Source: Siphonodentalium dalli (taxonomy: Eukaryota; Mollusca; Scaphopoda; Gadilida; Siphonodentaliidae). From it: 64,000 nt of DNA. The notes beneath the pieces were generated by a model. That model saw only the letters and a list, made by a program, of their open reading frames with translations. It had not been told where the DNA came from and searched no databases. Location of the stretch: contig CP136065.1 in the NCBI GenBank assembly GCA_032622095.1, positions 115,795,195 through 115,859,194 of the forward strand, read 5' to 3'. Made by a program: the position numbers and the translations under genes. Positions 47,189-59,280 of the stretch are shown in pieces; position 1 is the first letter of the stretch, and each line of letters opens with the position of its first letter.

Positions 47189-47499
47189 TAAATATGTCAT
47201 GTTGGTAACAATATCTAGCCGAGAATTCCTCAGACCTACAGACGAATGCGACAACATCGCTAAACGCACCTGACTATAAGAATGTTCTAGCGCATGCGCA
47301 AAACTTAAAACAATTACTTCCGTCGTATACGGCATGTCCGTCAGTCTTCTCCAGCAAACAAGGTTGATCGTTATCATAAACCCTTTTTCAATCGTGCGCC
47401 GAATATCGCCGAGGAGTGTGATTAATTACTCGCCAAGATTTAATTTCAGGCGTGCTATGGTGCGCGAGCGCGATCGCACGCCTCATAATCGAAGGCCTG
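46742..47499. mobile_element. TIR element with 6-bp target duplication (758 bp)
   Basis: Ends CAGTCCTTCGATT and AATCGAAGGCCTG (one mismatch) between TGTAAC at 46736-46741 and 47500-47505. The flanks rejoin to restore a Helitron sequence also seen at 53940-53975, which proves an insertion. Contains AGCGCATGCGC and GCGCGAGCGCGATCG. No transposase. Superfamily uncertain. Confidence 0.75.
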
Positions 47500-47505
47500 T
47501 GTAAC

Positions 47506-47826
47506 CGGGATTTCTGAGAAGCATTACACCCTAAGCCCTGACCTAAGTGTCATACATACTATAACAATGATGTTGTAAGAGTACTATGGCATCCAATAAA
47601 TCTCCCCGCATAGGAAACCACTCAATGTTCCCGTAAAAATCTCTGCAGATGCTAATAACGTTGAATGGTAAACAGACGCTCTTTATAGCGATGCGTCAAA
47701 AACAAACGCTCATTAAATAATCACTTGATTAACCCCCGCCGTGCCTTTGCTGTGATTTTGGGAGTGGAGAACGCGTGCTCTGAGCTTCTCCAAAACGCCG
47801 CGACGACGATTCCCGTGGGTTTTTAT
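47506..47826 (-). mobile_element. Helitron segment left of the nested element
   Basis: Shares TTCTGAGAAGCATTA, CTAATAACGTTGAATGG and CTTCTCCAAAACGCCGCG with 53950-54240. It breaks at GGGTTTTTA (47826) and resumes at 53055 (CATTTAGATGGGAAG), ending in a Helitron 5' terminus at 53150 (minus: TACTCTATATTTTGAGACTT). Confidence 0.75.
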
Positions 47827-50800
47827 GTTTACCCATACCATGTATGGTAAACATAGTGTCGTTGTCCGGATTGACCACTCGTCGTTCGTCCGTCCGTCTG
47901 TCCGTCCGTAGACACTTTACGTGTAATGCGATAACTCAAACATTTTCTACCTTATCAAAACCAAATTTTGTATATGGGGTTTTCAGCCCAAAATACAGAT
48001 CGAGTTCGAATATGGGTTTGATCCGACTTTTTTTTACAGAGTTATGGAACTTTTTCGACTTAGAATTCACGCATTCTGCCATAACTCAAACATTTTTTAT
48101 CTGATCGGAACCAAATTTGGTATGTGAGTTTCTCGGCCCAAAATACAGACCGAGTTCGAATATGGGTTTGATCCGAGTTTTTTTTACAGAGTTATGGCCC
48201 TTTTTAGCTCAACTTACTTGTAAGTTTGAGCTATTGCCATGGTTTGGCGTCCGTCGTCCGTGTGTGCGTGTGTCCGTGTGTCCGTCAACAATTTCCTTTG
48301 GCGCGGGCTACAGGTTGTACCTTTGGTCTGATCTTCATGAAATTTGTCATGAATGTTGACATTGACATGTAGATGGGAACGAGTCATTTTTGGGTCATTC
48401 GGCCAAAAAACATGGCCGCTGGCAGCCATTTTGGATTTCAAGATTCAATCCATTGGCGCGGCCTACAGGTCGTACTGTTCATCTGATCATCATGAAATTT
48501 GTCATTGATGTTAATAATGACATGTAGATGGGAACGAGTGATTTTGGGGTCGTTCGGCCAAAAAACATGGCCGCCAGCAGCCATCTTGGATTTTACTCTT
48601 TGCATGACTAAATCCTTTGGCGCGGGCTACAGGTTGTACCTTTGGTCTAATCTTTATGAAATTTGTCATGAATGTTGACATTGACATGTAGATGGGAACG
48701 AATCAATGTGGGGTCATTCGGCCAAAAAACATGGCCGCTGGTGGCCATCTTAGATTTCAAAATTCAATCCATTGGCGCGGGCTACAGGTCGTACTGTTCG
48801 TCTGATCATCATGAAATTTGTCATGGATGTTAATATTGACATGTAGATGGGAACGAGTCATTTTGGGGTTGTTCGGCCAATAAACATGGCCACCAGCAGC
48901 CATCTTGGATTTTACTCTTTGCATGACTAAATCCTTTGGCGCGGGCTACAGGTCGTAGCTTCGATCGGAACATCATGAAATTGGTCATGGATGTTAACAA
49001 TGACATGTAGATGGGAACGAGTGATTTTGGGGTCGTTCGGCCGAAAAATATGGCCGCCAGCAGCCATCTTGGATTTTACTCTTTGCATGACTAAATCCTT
49101 TGGCCCGGGCTACAGGTCGTACCTTTGGTCTGATCTTTATGAAATTTGTCATGAATGTTGACATTGACATGTAGATGGGAACGAGTCATTTTGGGGTCAT
49201 TCTGCCAAAAAACATGGCCGCTGGCAGCCATCTTGGATTTCAAGATTCAATCCATTGGCGCGGGCTACAGGTCGTACTGTTCGTCTGATCATCATGAAAT
49301 TTGTCATGGATGTTAATATTGACATGTAGATGGGAACGAGTCATTTTGGGGTTGTTCGGCCAATAAACATGGCCACCAGCAGCCATCTTGGATTTTACTC
49401 TTTGCATGACTAAATCCTTTGGCGCGGGCTACAGGTCGTAGCTTCGATCAGAACATCATGAAATTTGTCATGGATGTTAACAATGACATGTAGATGGGAA
49501 CGAGTGATTTTGGGGTCGTTCGGCCGAAAAACATGGCCGCCAGCAGCCATCTTGGATTTTACTCTTTGCATGACTAAATCCTTTGGCCCGGGCTACAGGT
49601 CGTACCTTTGGTCTGATCTTTATGAAATTTGTCATGAATGTTGACATTGACATGTAGATGGGAACGAGTCATTTTGGGGTCATTCGGCCTAAAAACATGG
49701 CCGCTGGCAGCCATCTTGGATTTCAAGATTCAATCCATTGGCGCGGGCTACATATCGTACTGTTCGCCTGATCATCATGAAATTTGTCATTGATGTTAAT
49801 AATGACATGTAGATGGCAACAAGTGATTTTGGTGTCGTTCGGCCAAAAAACATTGCCGCCAGCAGCCATCTTGGATTTTACTCTTTGCATGACTAAATCC
49901 TTTGGCGCGGGCTACAGGTTGTACCTTTGGTCTAATCTTTATGAAATTTGTCATGAATGTTGACATTGACATGTAGATGGGAACGAATCATTGTGGGGTC
50001 ATTCGGCCAAAAAACATGGCCGCTGGCGGCCATCTTAGATTTCAAAATTCAATCCATTGGCGCGGGCTACAGGTCGTACTGTTCGTCTGATCATCATGAA
50101 ATTTGTCATCGATGTTAATATTGACATGTAGATGGGAACGAGTCATTTTGGGGTCATTCGGCCAATAAACATGGCCGCCAGCAGCCATCTTGGATTTTAC
50201 TCTTTGCATGACTAAATCCTTTGGCGCGGGCTACAGGTCGTAGCTTTGATCGGAACATCATGAAATTGGTCATGGATGTTAACAATGACATGTAGAAGGG
50301 AACGAGTGATTTTGGGGTCGTTCGGCCGAAAAATATGGCCGCCAGCAGCCATCTTGGATTTTACTCTTTGCATGACTAAATCCTTTGGCCCGGGCTACAG
50401 GTCGTACCTTTGGTCTGATCTTTATGAAATTTGTCATGAATGTTGACATTGACATGTAGATGGGAACGAGTCATTTTGGGGTCATTCTGCCAAAAAACAT
50501 GGCCGCTGGCAGCCATCTTGGATTTCAAGATTCAATCCATTGGCGCGGGCTACAGGTCGTACTGTTCGCCTGATCATCATGAAATTTGTCATTGATGTTA
50601 ATAATGACATGTAGATGGCAACAAGTGATTTTGGTGTCGTTCGGCCAAAAAACATTGCCGCCAGCAGCCATCTTGTATTTTACTCTTTGCATGACTAAAT
50701 CCTTTGGCGCGGGCTACAGGTCGTACCTTTGGTCTGATCTTTATGAAATTTGTCATGAATGTTGACATTGACATGTAGATGGGAACGAGTAATTTTGGGG

Positions 50801-53054
50801 TCATTCGGCCAAAAAACATGGCCGCTGGCAGCCATCTTGGATTTCAAGATTCAATCCATTGGCGCGGGCTACAGGTCGTACTGTTCGTCTGATCATCATG
50901 AAATTTGTCATTGATGTTAATAATGACATGTAGATGGGAACGAGTGATTTTGGGGTCGTTCGGCCAAAAAACATGGCTGCCAGCAGCCATCTTGGATTTT
51001 ACTCTTTGCATGACTAAATCCTTTGGCGCGGGCTACAGGTCGTTGTGTTGGTCGGAAGTTTATGAAATTTGTCATGGATGTTAACACTGACATGTAGATG
51101 GGAACGAGTGATTTTGGAGTCGTTCGGCCAAAAAACATGGCCGCCAGCAGCCATCTTGGATTTTACTCTTTGCATGACTAAATCCTTTGGCGCGGGCTAT
51201 AGGTCGTGCCTTTGGTCTAATCTTTATAAAATTTGTCATGAACGTTGACATTGACATGTAAATGGGAACGAATCATTGTCGGGTCATTCGGCCAAAAAAC
51301 ATGGCTGCTGGCGGCCATCTTGGATTTCAAAATTCAATCCATTGGCGCGGGCTACAGGTCGTACTGTTCGTCTGATCATGAAATTTGTCATGAATGATAA
51401 CAATGACATGTAGATGGGATCGAGTCGTTTTGGGGTCATTTGGTCAAAAAACATTGCCGCCAGCAGCCATCTTGGATTTTACTCTTTGCATGACTAAATC
51501 CTTTGGTGCGGGCTACAGGTCGTAGCTTTGGTCAAATGGTCATGAAATTTGTCATTAATTATAACAATGACATGTAGATGGGAACGAGTCGTTTTGGGGT
51601 CATTCGGTCAAAAAACATTGCCACCAGCATTTTACTTTTTGCATGACTAAATCCTTTGGCGTGGGCTACAGGTCATACCTTTGGTCTGATATTTATTAAA
51701 TTTGTCATGAATGTTGACATTGACATGTAGATGGGAACGAATCATTGTGGGGTCATTCGGCCAAAAAACATGGCTGCCAGCGGCCATCTTGGATTTCAAA
51801 ATTCAATCCATTGGCGCGGTCTACAGGTCGTACTGTTCGTCTGATCATCATGAAATTTGTATGTCGTAGCTTTGGTCAGATCTTCATAAAATTTGTCATG
51901 GATGTTAACAATTATACGTAGATGGGAACGAGTTCTTTTGGGGTCAATTGGCCAAAAAAAATGGCCACTAGCAGCCATCTTGTATTTTACTCTTTGCATC
52001 ACTAAATCCTTTGGCGCATGTTAGACATTTCAATTAGCACCGTTCCTATTCCTCCATTTACTGTCAACCATTAAATTATTCCCCTACCTAAGTTGAGCTA
52101 CAGTGTCATTGACACTTTCATTTGACTTAGAATTCATGAATTCTGCCATAACTCAAACATTTTTTATCTGATTGTAACCAAATATGGTATATGAGGTTCT
52201 CAGACCAACATACTGATTGAGTTCGAATATGGGTTTGATCGGATGTTTTTTAATGGAGTTATGGTCCTTTGACATATAGTTCACACATACTTCGATAAAG
52301 CAACCATTTTTCATCTGATAGGAGCCAAATTTGGTATATGAGTTTCTCAACTCAAAATACAGAACGAGTTTGAATATGGGTTAGATCCAATTTGTTATAC
52401 CAGAGATATGGCCCTTTTTCAACTAAGAATTATCCAATTATAACCCAAGTAACTTACAATTAATGAATACCTCAGCCTCACAGCTTCTCTGTGAGAGAGA
52501 TAAAAAGACATGGTTTATTGAGAGTTATTTATAGCCCTCATATGTTCCCTCTGTATAAGAGACACAAATTAGTGAATTATTGGATAAATTGATTTAGCTA
52601 TCTTATTAACCACAACTTAATGTGAATTTATTTAACTAGACCAATGGAGCTCTCTAAGTCCTTGGATGATGGGACTACATTGGATCAAACAGGGCAGAGA
52701 TAGGTGATTTAACCCCTTTTACCCATTCCATGTCTTTTAACCTTTTCCATTAAATAAATAATTATATTATTTTGATATCTCACATGGCAATTTGCAACAA
52801 CATGAATAGAACTGCTTATACTATGATAGTGGTGACAGGCTCTAGAGTTTAGACGTTATATTAACCCTTCTATATTGACTCATACATTCCAATAATTTGT
52901 GTTATTACTGGTTATTATGTACATTTGCCATATACTACTTCATATCATAACAGTATACTCTATAATTCAACATTAAAAGATTATGATTCTGATTATAACA
53001 ATTTACTATCGCCAAGGGATGGGTTAAACATCTGCCGATCGTGATCGGCCTCTC
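47827..53054 (+). mobile_element. Helentron-like family I, copy c (5.2 kb)
   Basis: Starts TGTTTACCCATACCATGTA, ends GATGGGTTAAACATCTGC, the palindrome GCCGATCGTGATCGGC (53034-53049) and CTCTC. Inserted in a Helitron whose halves flank it. Contains the family II array 48202-52122 at a T-run (GGCCCTTTTT / GACTTAGAATTC), then AT-rich DNA to the 3' end. No gene. Confidence 0.6.
48202..52122 (+). mobile_element. Family II element with about 23 tandem 160-bp units
   Basis: Begins T-run plus AGCTCAACTTACTTGTAAG; ends CCTAAGTTGAGCTACAG, the palindrome AGTGTCATTGACACT (52102-52116), TTCATT. Between them about 23 units of 156-163 bases each carry GGCGCGGGCTACAGGTCGTA, TGACATGTAGATGGGAACGA and ATGGCCGCCAGCAGCCATCT. 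Two unit types alternate (one ending TTTACTCTTTGCATGAC, the other TTTCAAGATTCAATCC), giving a dimer period of about 315-320 bases. Frames on the minus strand with KSKIQDGCW are products of the repeat. Confidence 0.85.
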
Positions 53055-53150
53055 GTTACATTTAGATGGGAAGTTTGAACTCAATCGAGCCAACCGTTTT
53101 CGATTCTATGAAGTACACATATATATACGGAAGTCTCAAAATATAGAGTA
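53055..53150 (-). mobile_element. Helitron segment right of the nested element
   Basis: Continuation of 47506-47826 (GATGGGAAGTTTGAACTC, then GTCTCAAAATATAGAGTA), ending at 53150 directly against the next Helitron. Confidence 0.75.
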
Positions 53151-53776
53151 CTAGCAGGTTAGCCCGCCACTGGCGCATTCGTCCCATGGCTTTGTTCGAA
53201 AAAGCAATTGCAACAGGTTCCGAGACACTTGTGCTGCATTTGCAGCAAATTTCGGCAATAGTCAGAAACATGACAATTTATTTTTAGTTTTTCAATGAGT
53301 TAATTATTTTGTTTTTCAATGAGTTAATTGTGCTTTTTTAATTTTTTAATTGAATTTTTTGTTTTTAAATTTTACCCGATTTTTTTTTGTTTTTCAAGGA
53401 GTTAATTGTGCCTTTTTAATTTTGTTGTTCAATTTTACCCGATTTTTTTTTGTTTTTCAATGAACCCGTCCATGACACTTCCCGTATTTAGCAAGTTTGA
53501 GCTCAATCGGTTCGAGTCTATAAAGGACACACACATATATATGACACTTCCCGTAGGTAGCAAGTTTGAGCTCAATCGGCATTCCCTGGAATTTCCCAGT
53601 CAATATTTAGCAAGTTTGAGCTCAATCGGTTCGAGTCTATAAAGGACACACTCATATATATATGACACTTCCCGTAGGTAGCAAGTTTGAGCTCAATCGG
53701 CATTCCCTGGAATTTCCCAGTCAATATTTAGCAAGTTTGAGCTCAATCGGTTCGAGTCTATAAAGGACACACTCAT

Positions 53777-53815
<39 letters not shown>

Positions 53816-54393
53816 CCTCACACACACACACACGGAAGTCTCAAATTTCGGTATATACTGTAAAAACAAAGCGCGCCATCCGTGCTCGCAGGGAATAAAT
53901 TTCGAGCAATAACGTTTGCGTAAATACAAAATTGTGAGTGTTGGTTTGTAACCGGGATTTCTGAGAAGCATTATGCCTATAACTACCCCCCCCCCCCAAG
54001 CCCTGACCTAAGTGTCATACATACTATAACAATGATGTTGTAAGAGCTCCAATAAATCTCCCTGCATAGGCAAGCACTCAATGTTCCCGTATGACTATGC
54101 AGATGCTAATAACGTTGAATGGGAAACAGACGCTCTTTATAGAGATTCGTCAAAAACAAACGCTCATTAAATAATCACTTGATTAACCCACGCCGTGCCT
54201 TTGCGGTGATTTGAGATTGGAGAACGGGTGCTCTGAGCTTCTCTAAACCGCGACCACGGTCGTGTCGGTGGAATTTGACACTTACATAGGAAGTTTGAGC
54301 TCAATATGTACACGCGTTTTGGATTCTATGAAGTACCCACACACATATATACACACATATATATATACGAAGTCTCAAAATATATAGTATAGA
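53151..54393 (-). mobile_element. Complete Helitron (1,243 bp)
   Basis: 3' CTAG at 53151-53154 with hairpin CCGCCACTGGCG. 5' end TCTATACTATATATTTTGAG at 54393 (minus), flanked by A at 53150 and T at 54394. Contains a tandem of 118-bp units (53545-53770: CAAGTTTGAGCTCAATCGG with CATTCCCTGGAATTTCCC), CA microsatellites (about 53790-53835), and a C tract (about 53990). No gene. Confidence 0.88.
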
Positions 54394-55562
54394 TAGAAAA
54401 CCATTTTTTCTCGTTTGAAACCCCCTGTTTTAACACTTTCTTACCTATCTGACCTTTGCAATGGTTTACATGTTCGATTTGATTTTATTCATGAATAGTC
54501 TGTTCACATTGATATTTGGTTCAAATGGAAATGAATATTTGCATGATCATACATTGTGGCTGTACCTCCAGTCTTCCTAAATATATTGGGTCTGTGAGCA
54601 TGTTGACAGTCATTGACAGTTGACCGTTGTGGTTACCTCACCTGTCTGAGGCAGTCTAGCTAGTGTCTCATTTGGTAATAAAGAAAATGTGTTTTATTGT
54701 ATATTAAAGCAGGACTCAATAAGAAGGCAGGCTAAAACACTGATCTGCCTCAGGCTCACACAGAGACGTGGCTAGAGGGTTTCCGTTCAGGGGGTGTCCC
54801 ACCTTCGGAAATTCCAACTGCAACCCCCCCCCCCCCCCCCCTTGAATCAGAATCAGATCAAACACTAGTTTTGCATAATTCCATTTGCAACCCCCCTTGT
54901 ACCTCAGTGCTCAGGCCTAATTTCCTATTTATTCATAAGCCATGGTTCTATATTCCCGGTATGAGAACATTCAGTTATTTTAACATGAAATTTGCAAAAA
55001 AACATCTAGTGGTCTAATTCCAGACAAATGCACACAGCTACGGACAAGAGACCAGGACACCCCGGGCCGACCATGGTTGTTCGGCCCGGTGTGAGAAAAT
55101 TTTGAAAACTATACAAGAAATTCGCAAATCCTAGCATCTAGACTGAAGCTTTCCTAGTGTTGGAAATTTCAAACCTCATACTCCCCCTCAGGTTGGAAAA
55201 TTCTTCAACTGATGACCATTTTTGACCAAATGCAGTAAGATATTGTTTTGCTAAACTAATTAGCAGTTTTGTATTGGCCATGGGTAGGGGCAATGACACA
55301 CCAGGCCGACAATGGTTGAAATCTGAACAAGAAAATCGCAAAATCCTAGCATCTATACTAGCCTCAAGCCTTCCTACAGTTGGAAATTTCAAACCCTAGG
55401 TCTGCTTAGGTTGGAAAATTTCCAACTGATGACAATTCCAATGACAATATTGACCAAATGTATGACAATATTGTTTTCTAAAATTAACTAGAAGTTTTTG
55501 ACTGGCCACGGGGGAGGGACCAGGATACAAGCTTTCCAAGTGTTGGAAATTTCCAACCTGTC

Positions 55563-55609
<47 letters not shown>

Positions 55610-56485
55610 GGTTGGAAAATTTCCAACTGACGACCATTTCTGTCCAAATTTTTTACCAAAAATAGGAACATATCCAAATGTTGGTCCAAAAACAATAAAT
55701 TCCCCCCAATAAATTGTTTGTAAATATTGTAGGTGTGAAATTTCCTACTAATGTTGCCACGTCTCTGGGCTCACACTAATTAGAGAAATCAATTTGTTTA
55801 ATATTTTAATGAAAGTGCAGTAAAATAAAGCATACATATATAAACTAAGGCTGCTTGGCGATTCATTATATCCATTTATTATTATGGATGCTTAATTCCT
55901 CAAATGAAACAATACACAATATATCATTCATCTTTAATTTGTCAAAATCAACCCACATTAAATAAATATTAATGGTAGGACAAATTTGTTTTCTAGGCTG
56001 ATTTATTGCATGGCGTTACTCATTGACTCACTACATTGTGGAACAACAGCAGGATTCTTCATCAAGTCAGCCCAATCTATAACCAGTGATAATTTTAATG
56101 CTACCAGGAATCCAATATTAGTGCTTGCCCACCTGGATAGCAGTTAGTTGCAAACTAGCACACATTGCTCAGTTGGAGGGAAGTTCTCATAGTTGTCTCC
56201 AAGTGTTACCCTTATTGTACTCTCACACATCAAATCATGAAGCTTTTCAGCTGTCAGCTTTGATGCAGAGAGGAGCATAGTTGTTATGAATGGAACTAAG
56301 GACAGATGATTCTTTTGTGATTATATCAACACTAAAGGATTTCTTCAAGCTATATCATGATGCATTTTTGTTCATTTACACTTGAGTCTCTTTATGGATG
56401 AGGTACATGTATAGATAGATGTGATTATTTGAAATTACATGTGGCTTGAACTTGAACAACTTCCTCTAATTCTGTAAGATGAGAC
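54394..56485. other. No gene; diverged 200-bp tandem and poly-C tracts
   Basis: 54434-54513 repeats 46047-46127. Poly-C at 54824-54841 and a 43-base tract at 55564-55606. Between about 55100 and 55650 a unit with GGAAATTTC, AGGTTGGAAAATTTCCAACTG and GACCATTTTTG occurs three times, about 200 bases apart. 55700-56485 is AT-rich and shows no repeat; it may be upstream DNA of the exon at 56486. Confidence 0.55.
55564..55606 (+). repeat. Poly-C tract, 43 bases
   Basis: Longest homopolymer in the window; lies in the diverged 200-bp tandem region. Confidence 0.9.
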
Positions 56486-56725
56486 ATGGGGAATAAAGTT
56501 TCAAGGATATGTTCGTGTTCTAAAGATGATGGTTCCCGAAGAGACAATGCTTATGCATATTCAGTAAACCATGCAGATGATGGTGTGAACAATGCACAGA
56601 TTCCAAAGATCACTATAACAGACTATTGTCAAAACACTGATAGTGCGAATCCTAGTTCTACACCTGTAACCGAGGTAACTGCCACTCAGAAAGATGAACA
56701 TGGCTCAAAGAAAAATGATTCACCA
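56486..56725 (+). CDS. Probable first exon, N-myristoylated unknown protein
   Basis: The ATG at 56486 has a strong context (GAGACATGG) and opens MGNKVSRICSCSKDDG, a fit to the N-myristoylation signal (Gly2, Ser6) with nearby cysteines (9 and 11) that could be palmitoylated, so a membrane-anchored protein is likely if it is expressed. The 80 residues are hydrophilic and rich in Asn, Asp, Ser and Thr, without a recognised domain. A near-perfect donor CCA|GTGAGT (GT at 56726) ends the exon in phase 0. If unspliced, the frame would stop at 56744-56746 after 86 residues. No repeat family of the window overlaps it. Later exons were not found downstream in the window, which fits a long first intron on the plus strand. 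I do not recognise the gene. Confidence 0.5.
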
Positions 56726-56746
56726 GTGAGTGATGAGGTACATTGA

Positions 56747-57196
56747 TATATAAGGTGATTATAGACATTAGCTAACATTGTTTTCAACTTGCATTACATT
56801 AATTTTTCTAAAGCAATGAATACATGCTGGGATTAAGATACCAAATATAGGTTGGTTTGGAAATTTATTAAGCTGTAAGTGTTACCCGGGTAAGTTGTGC
56901 TTGTTACACGCTGTTTTAGAAATGGGACATATTATGTTTTCGGTCTGTCTGTTTGGACCATTGTCCTTCTACTCGTCTGTTCGTTCATTATTCATTTCCG
57001 GATGATAGCTTTAGTTCTGCTGAAATAAATAAAATGAAATTTCCAGAGTTACGCCCCAAATTTTGTTTCCAATTAACTTTGGTTAACACTTTCTATACTA
57101 AATACTCATTGATGAGTACTAAAGTGCCTAATAATATTTTTTGGAGAACTGTTTTGAAAATAATTGTTCAGAAATACCTCTAGATAAGATATATTA
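56747..57196. other. No gene seen
   Basis: A possible intron after the exon at 56486. A TCTGTCTGTTTGGACC stretch at 56943 hints at a decayed Helentron-like 5' region. Confidence 0.4.
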
Positions 57197-57758
57197 AATT
57201 TGAACGATTTTCCATGAAAAAAGGCCGCCGGCACACATCTTGGATTTCAAATTTGAATCCATCGGCACACCGCGCAGTCCGCGTTTATCAGAGAATTGTT
57301 TTTGAGTCACCTCTAGATGGTTGCTATCAAATTTGAATGATTTTTTATGAAAAACAAGCCTGCCGGCAGCCATCTTGAATTTTACTCTTTCAAGACAAAT
57401 TCCTTTGGCACACCCCTTCAGACCACATCCCTCATCCAAATGTTACCAATCTATGGCAAACTTTATATGGATTTTCTGGTTGACCACTAGATGGGAGCCA
57501 TCAAATGTTTCGATTTAGATGAAATACATTGTCGCCAGCAGCCATCTTGGATTTTACTCTTTGCATCACTAAATACTTTGGCTAGCCCTACTGCCAATAT
57601 TTTACATCCAATTGATCCCAATCTTCATATGGCTCTTTGGGTTGACCTCTGCTATTACTTAAACATTTAAACTTTCCGCGTTCCTTATTGCTCCATTGAC
57701 TGATATATGACATTATACCTCTCCAAGTTGAGATAGTGTCACTGACATTTTCATTTCA
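57197..57758 (+). mobile_element. Helentron-like family II, 3' part, diverged
   Basis: Four decayed 160-bp units (GCCATCTTGAATTTTACTC, CAGCAGCCATCTTGGATTTT), then TCCAAGTTGAG and a mutated palindrome (AGTGTCACTGACATTTTCATT, about 57735-57755). The 5' end is missing. Confidence 0.6.
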
Positions 57759-59280
57759 TTACACTTGTGTGAAGGCTGTCCATCCATGTAAATAAACAGT
57801 TAATGTAGCACAATATTATATTAAAGTAGTGTAAATGTGGACAAGGAATTGCCTCCCAGGCACTCAACTATGAAACTTTCTTGCAATAATTATCTGAGTT
57901 TAGATTGTGGTGGCACATCTTTCTCAGAGCACAATATGGACATATCAACAGGCCCAAGAAGAACACCACAATAGGGGTTTTCTTTGACTTTATAATAACA
58001 CAGAGCTTTCCGATGAATGGTAATAAGCCATATTTCCAACTAAATCCTGAAAAATTACCCATAATTCTGCTGTTGTTAAGGAGTCGATTATTTAGGGCAT
58101 TACTGTAACTTGTAAGATATTAACCCGAACCTCATTTAAATATTTGGTCATACAGCTCAGGACCTAAGACACTTCCACTGGCAGGATATCTTACATGCGC
58201 ATCAGACACACTGCACAGGGTTGAAATGTTTTTCAGACACACCTCAATTGCAATGAAATATTTGGTCCCACTGGCCACACCTCGGGCACACTGAAAATGG
58301 TACCACAGCCCCACTCCTTGACTGAGGTACCACACCTCAGCATTCAAATTGCCCCCCCCCCCCCCCCCCCCCCCCCGCTTTGAAGTTACCTTATACGCAC
58401 TGGCATATGCATGCTTGTAAGGTTTATACACCCGAAAAAACCAGTAGATTATTTCATGTTTCATACTTTTGTGCCCAACACAGAAGGGTGTTTGATATGG
58501 TAGACATGCAGTCATCTTTATACTGTGTATATACATACTAGTAACTATGCATGAACACTATGAATCCTCGATTGACTGGGGAGAGAAACTTTAAATTCTG
58601 AAATCGAAACTCTTCTCTACATGTACATGTATATTGCTCTCTAACAGATAAGACTTATTCCCACAAGGTACATGTATGGGAGTTGAAAAAACAAGATTAC
58701 CACAGTCAAGTTTTAAAGACTGCAGATTTATTGCTGAGATTGGGATTCATCGGCAACCACAAATGGACATGTATTTTAAATTAATTTAAGTAAATTGTTT
58801 TTGAAAATTCCATCTAAAATTATTGCTTTTTAATGTAAACATAGTACCGGTATATAGTATATATTTAGCAATATAGATGTATTTACATGGCAATTACATG
58901 CATGAAGATAGAGCATGTTTCCTGTTGTTAGGAATGAATGGAATGATAAACAAGCAGTAATGTATCCTTGATAATCTTGATTGGAATGAAATTGGAATTA
59001 GCAAGCCATTGTTGGCATCACAATGCCTCTATGGAATTTATCGACAGGATAAAAATAGTTTGGTAAAAGCCAATGTTCAAGGCATCATTACAACAGATAG
59101 CTTTCTTAGAGAAGTGTTTTTGATAGTTGTTGATAAGAAACTGGAGCTGCGAGGGTGGTTAAGGGATAGGGTGTTGCTGAAGCTTAACTTGTAGATCAAA
59201 ACTGTATGCTGCACCTTTCTATTAAAGCCACATGGCAGTTTGTGCTCCAACATGCACCTTATAATAATCACATTTGATGT
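57759..59280. other. No gene; MITE remnant and poly-C
   Basis: Contains one arm of the mariner-like MITE (about 57996-58105, ending GGGCATTACTG then TA) and a 25-base C tract (58352-58376). The minus-strand frame 58132-58536 (134 codons) spans the C tract, giving a glycine run, and has no domain I recognise. The frame at 59009-59194 is likewise unsupported. Confidence 0.5.

Noticed and set aside
50598-51138. Minus-strand frames with MFFGR and KSKIQDGCW
   Set aside because: Products of the 160-bp array; the same peptide recurs with each unit and has no start or splice context.
53500-53530. Possible tRNA B-box (GGTTCGAGTC) in Helitron bodies
   Set aside because: No A-box at the right distance and no cloverleaf; the motif is simply part of the Helitron repeat.
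57953-58108. Plus-strand frame with ITQSFPMNGNKPYFQ
   Set aside because: It is the mariner-like MITE arm read in one frame.
58132-58536. 134-residue minus-strand frame
   Set aside because: Spans a poly-C tract that makes a glycine run, and no domain is recognisable. Frame length depends on homopolymer length.
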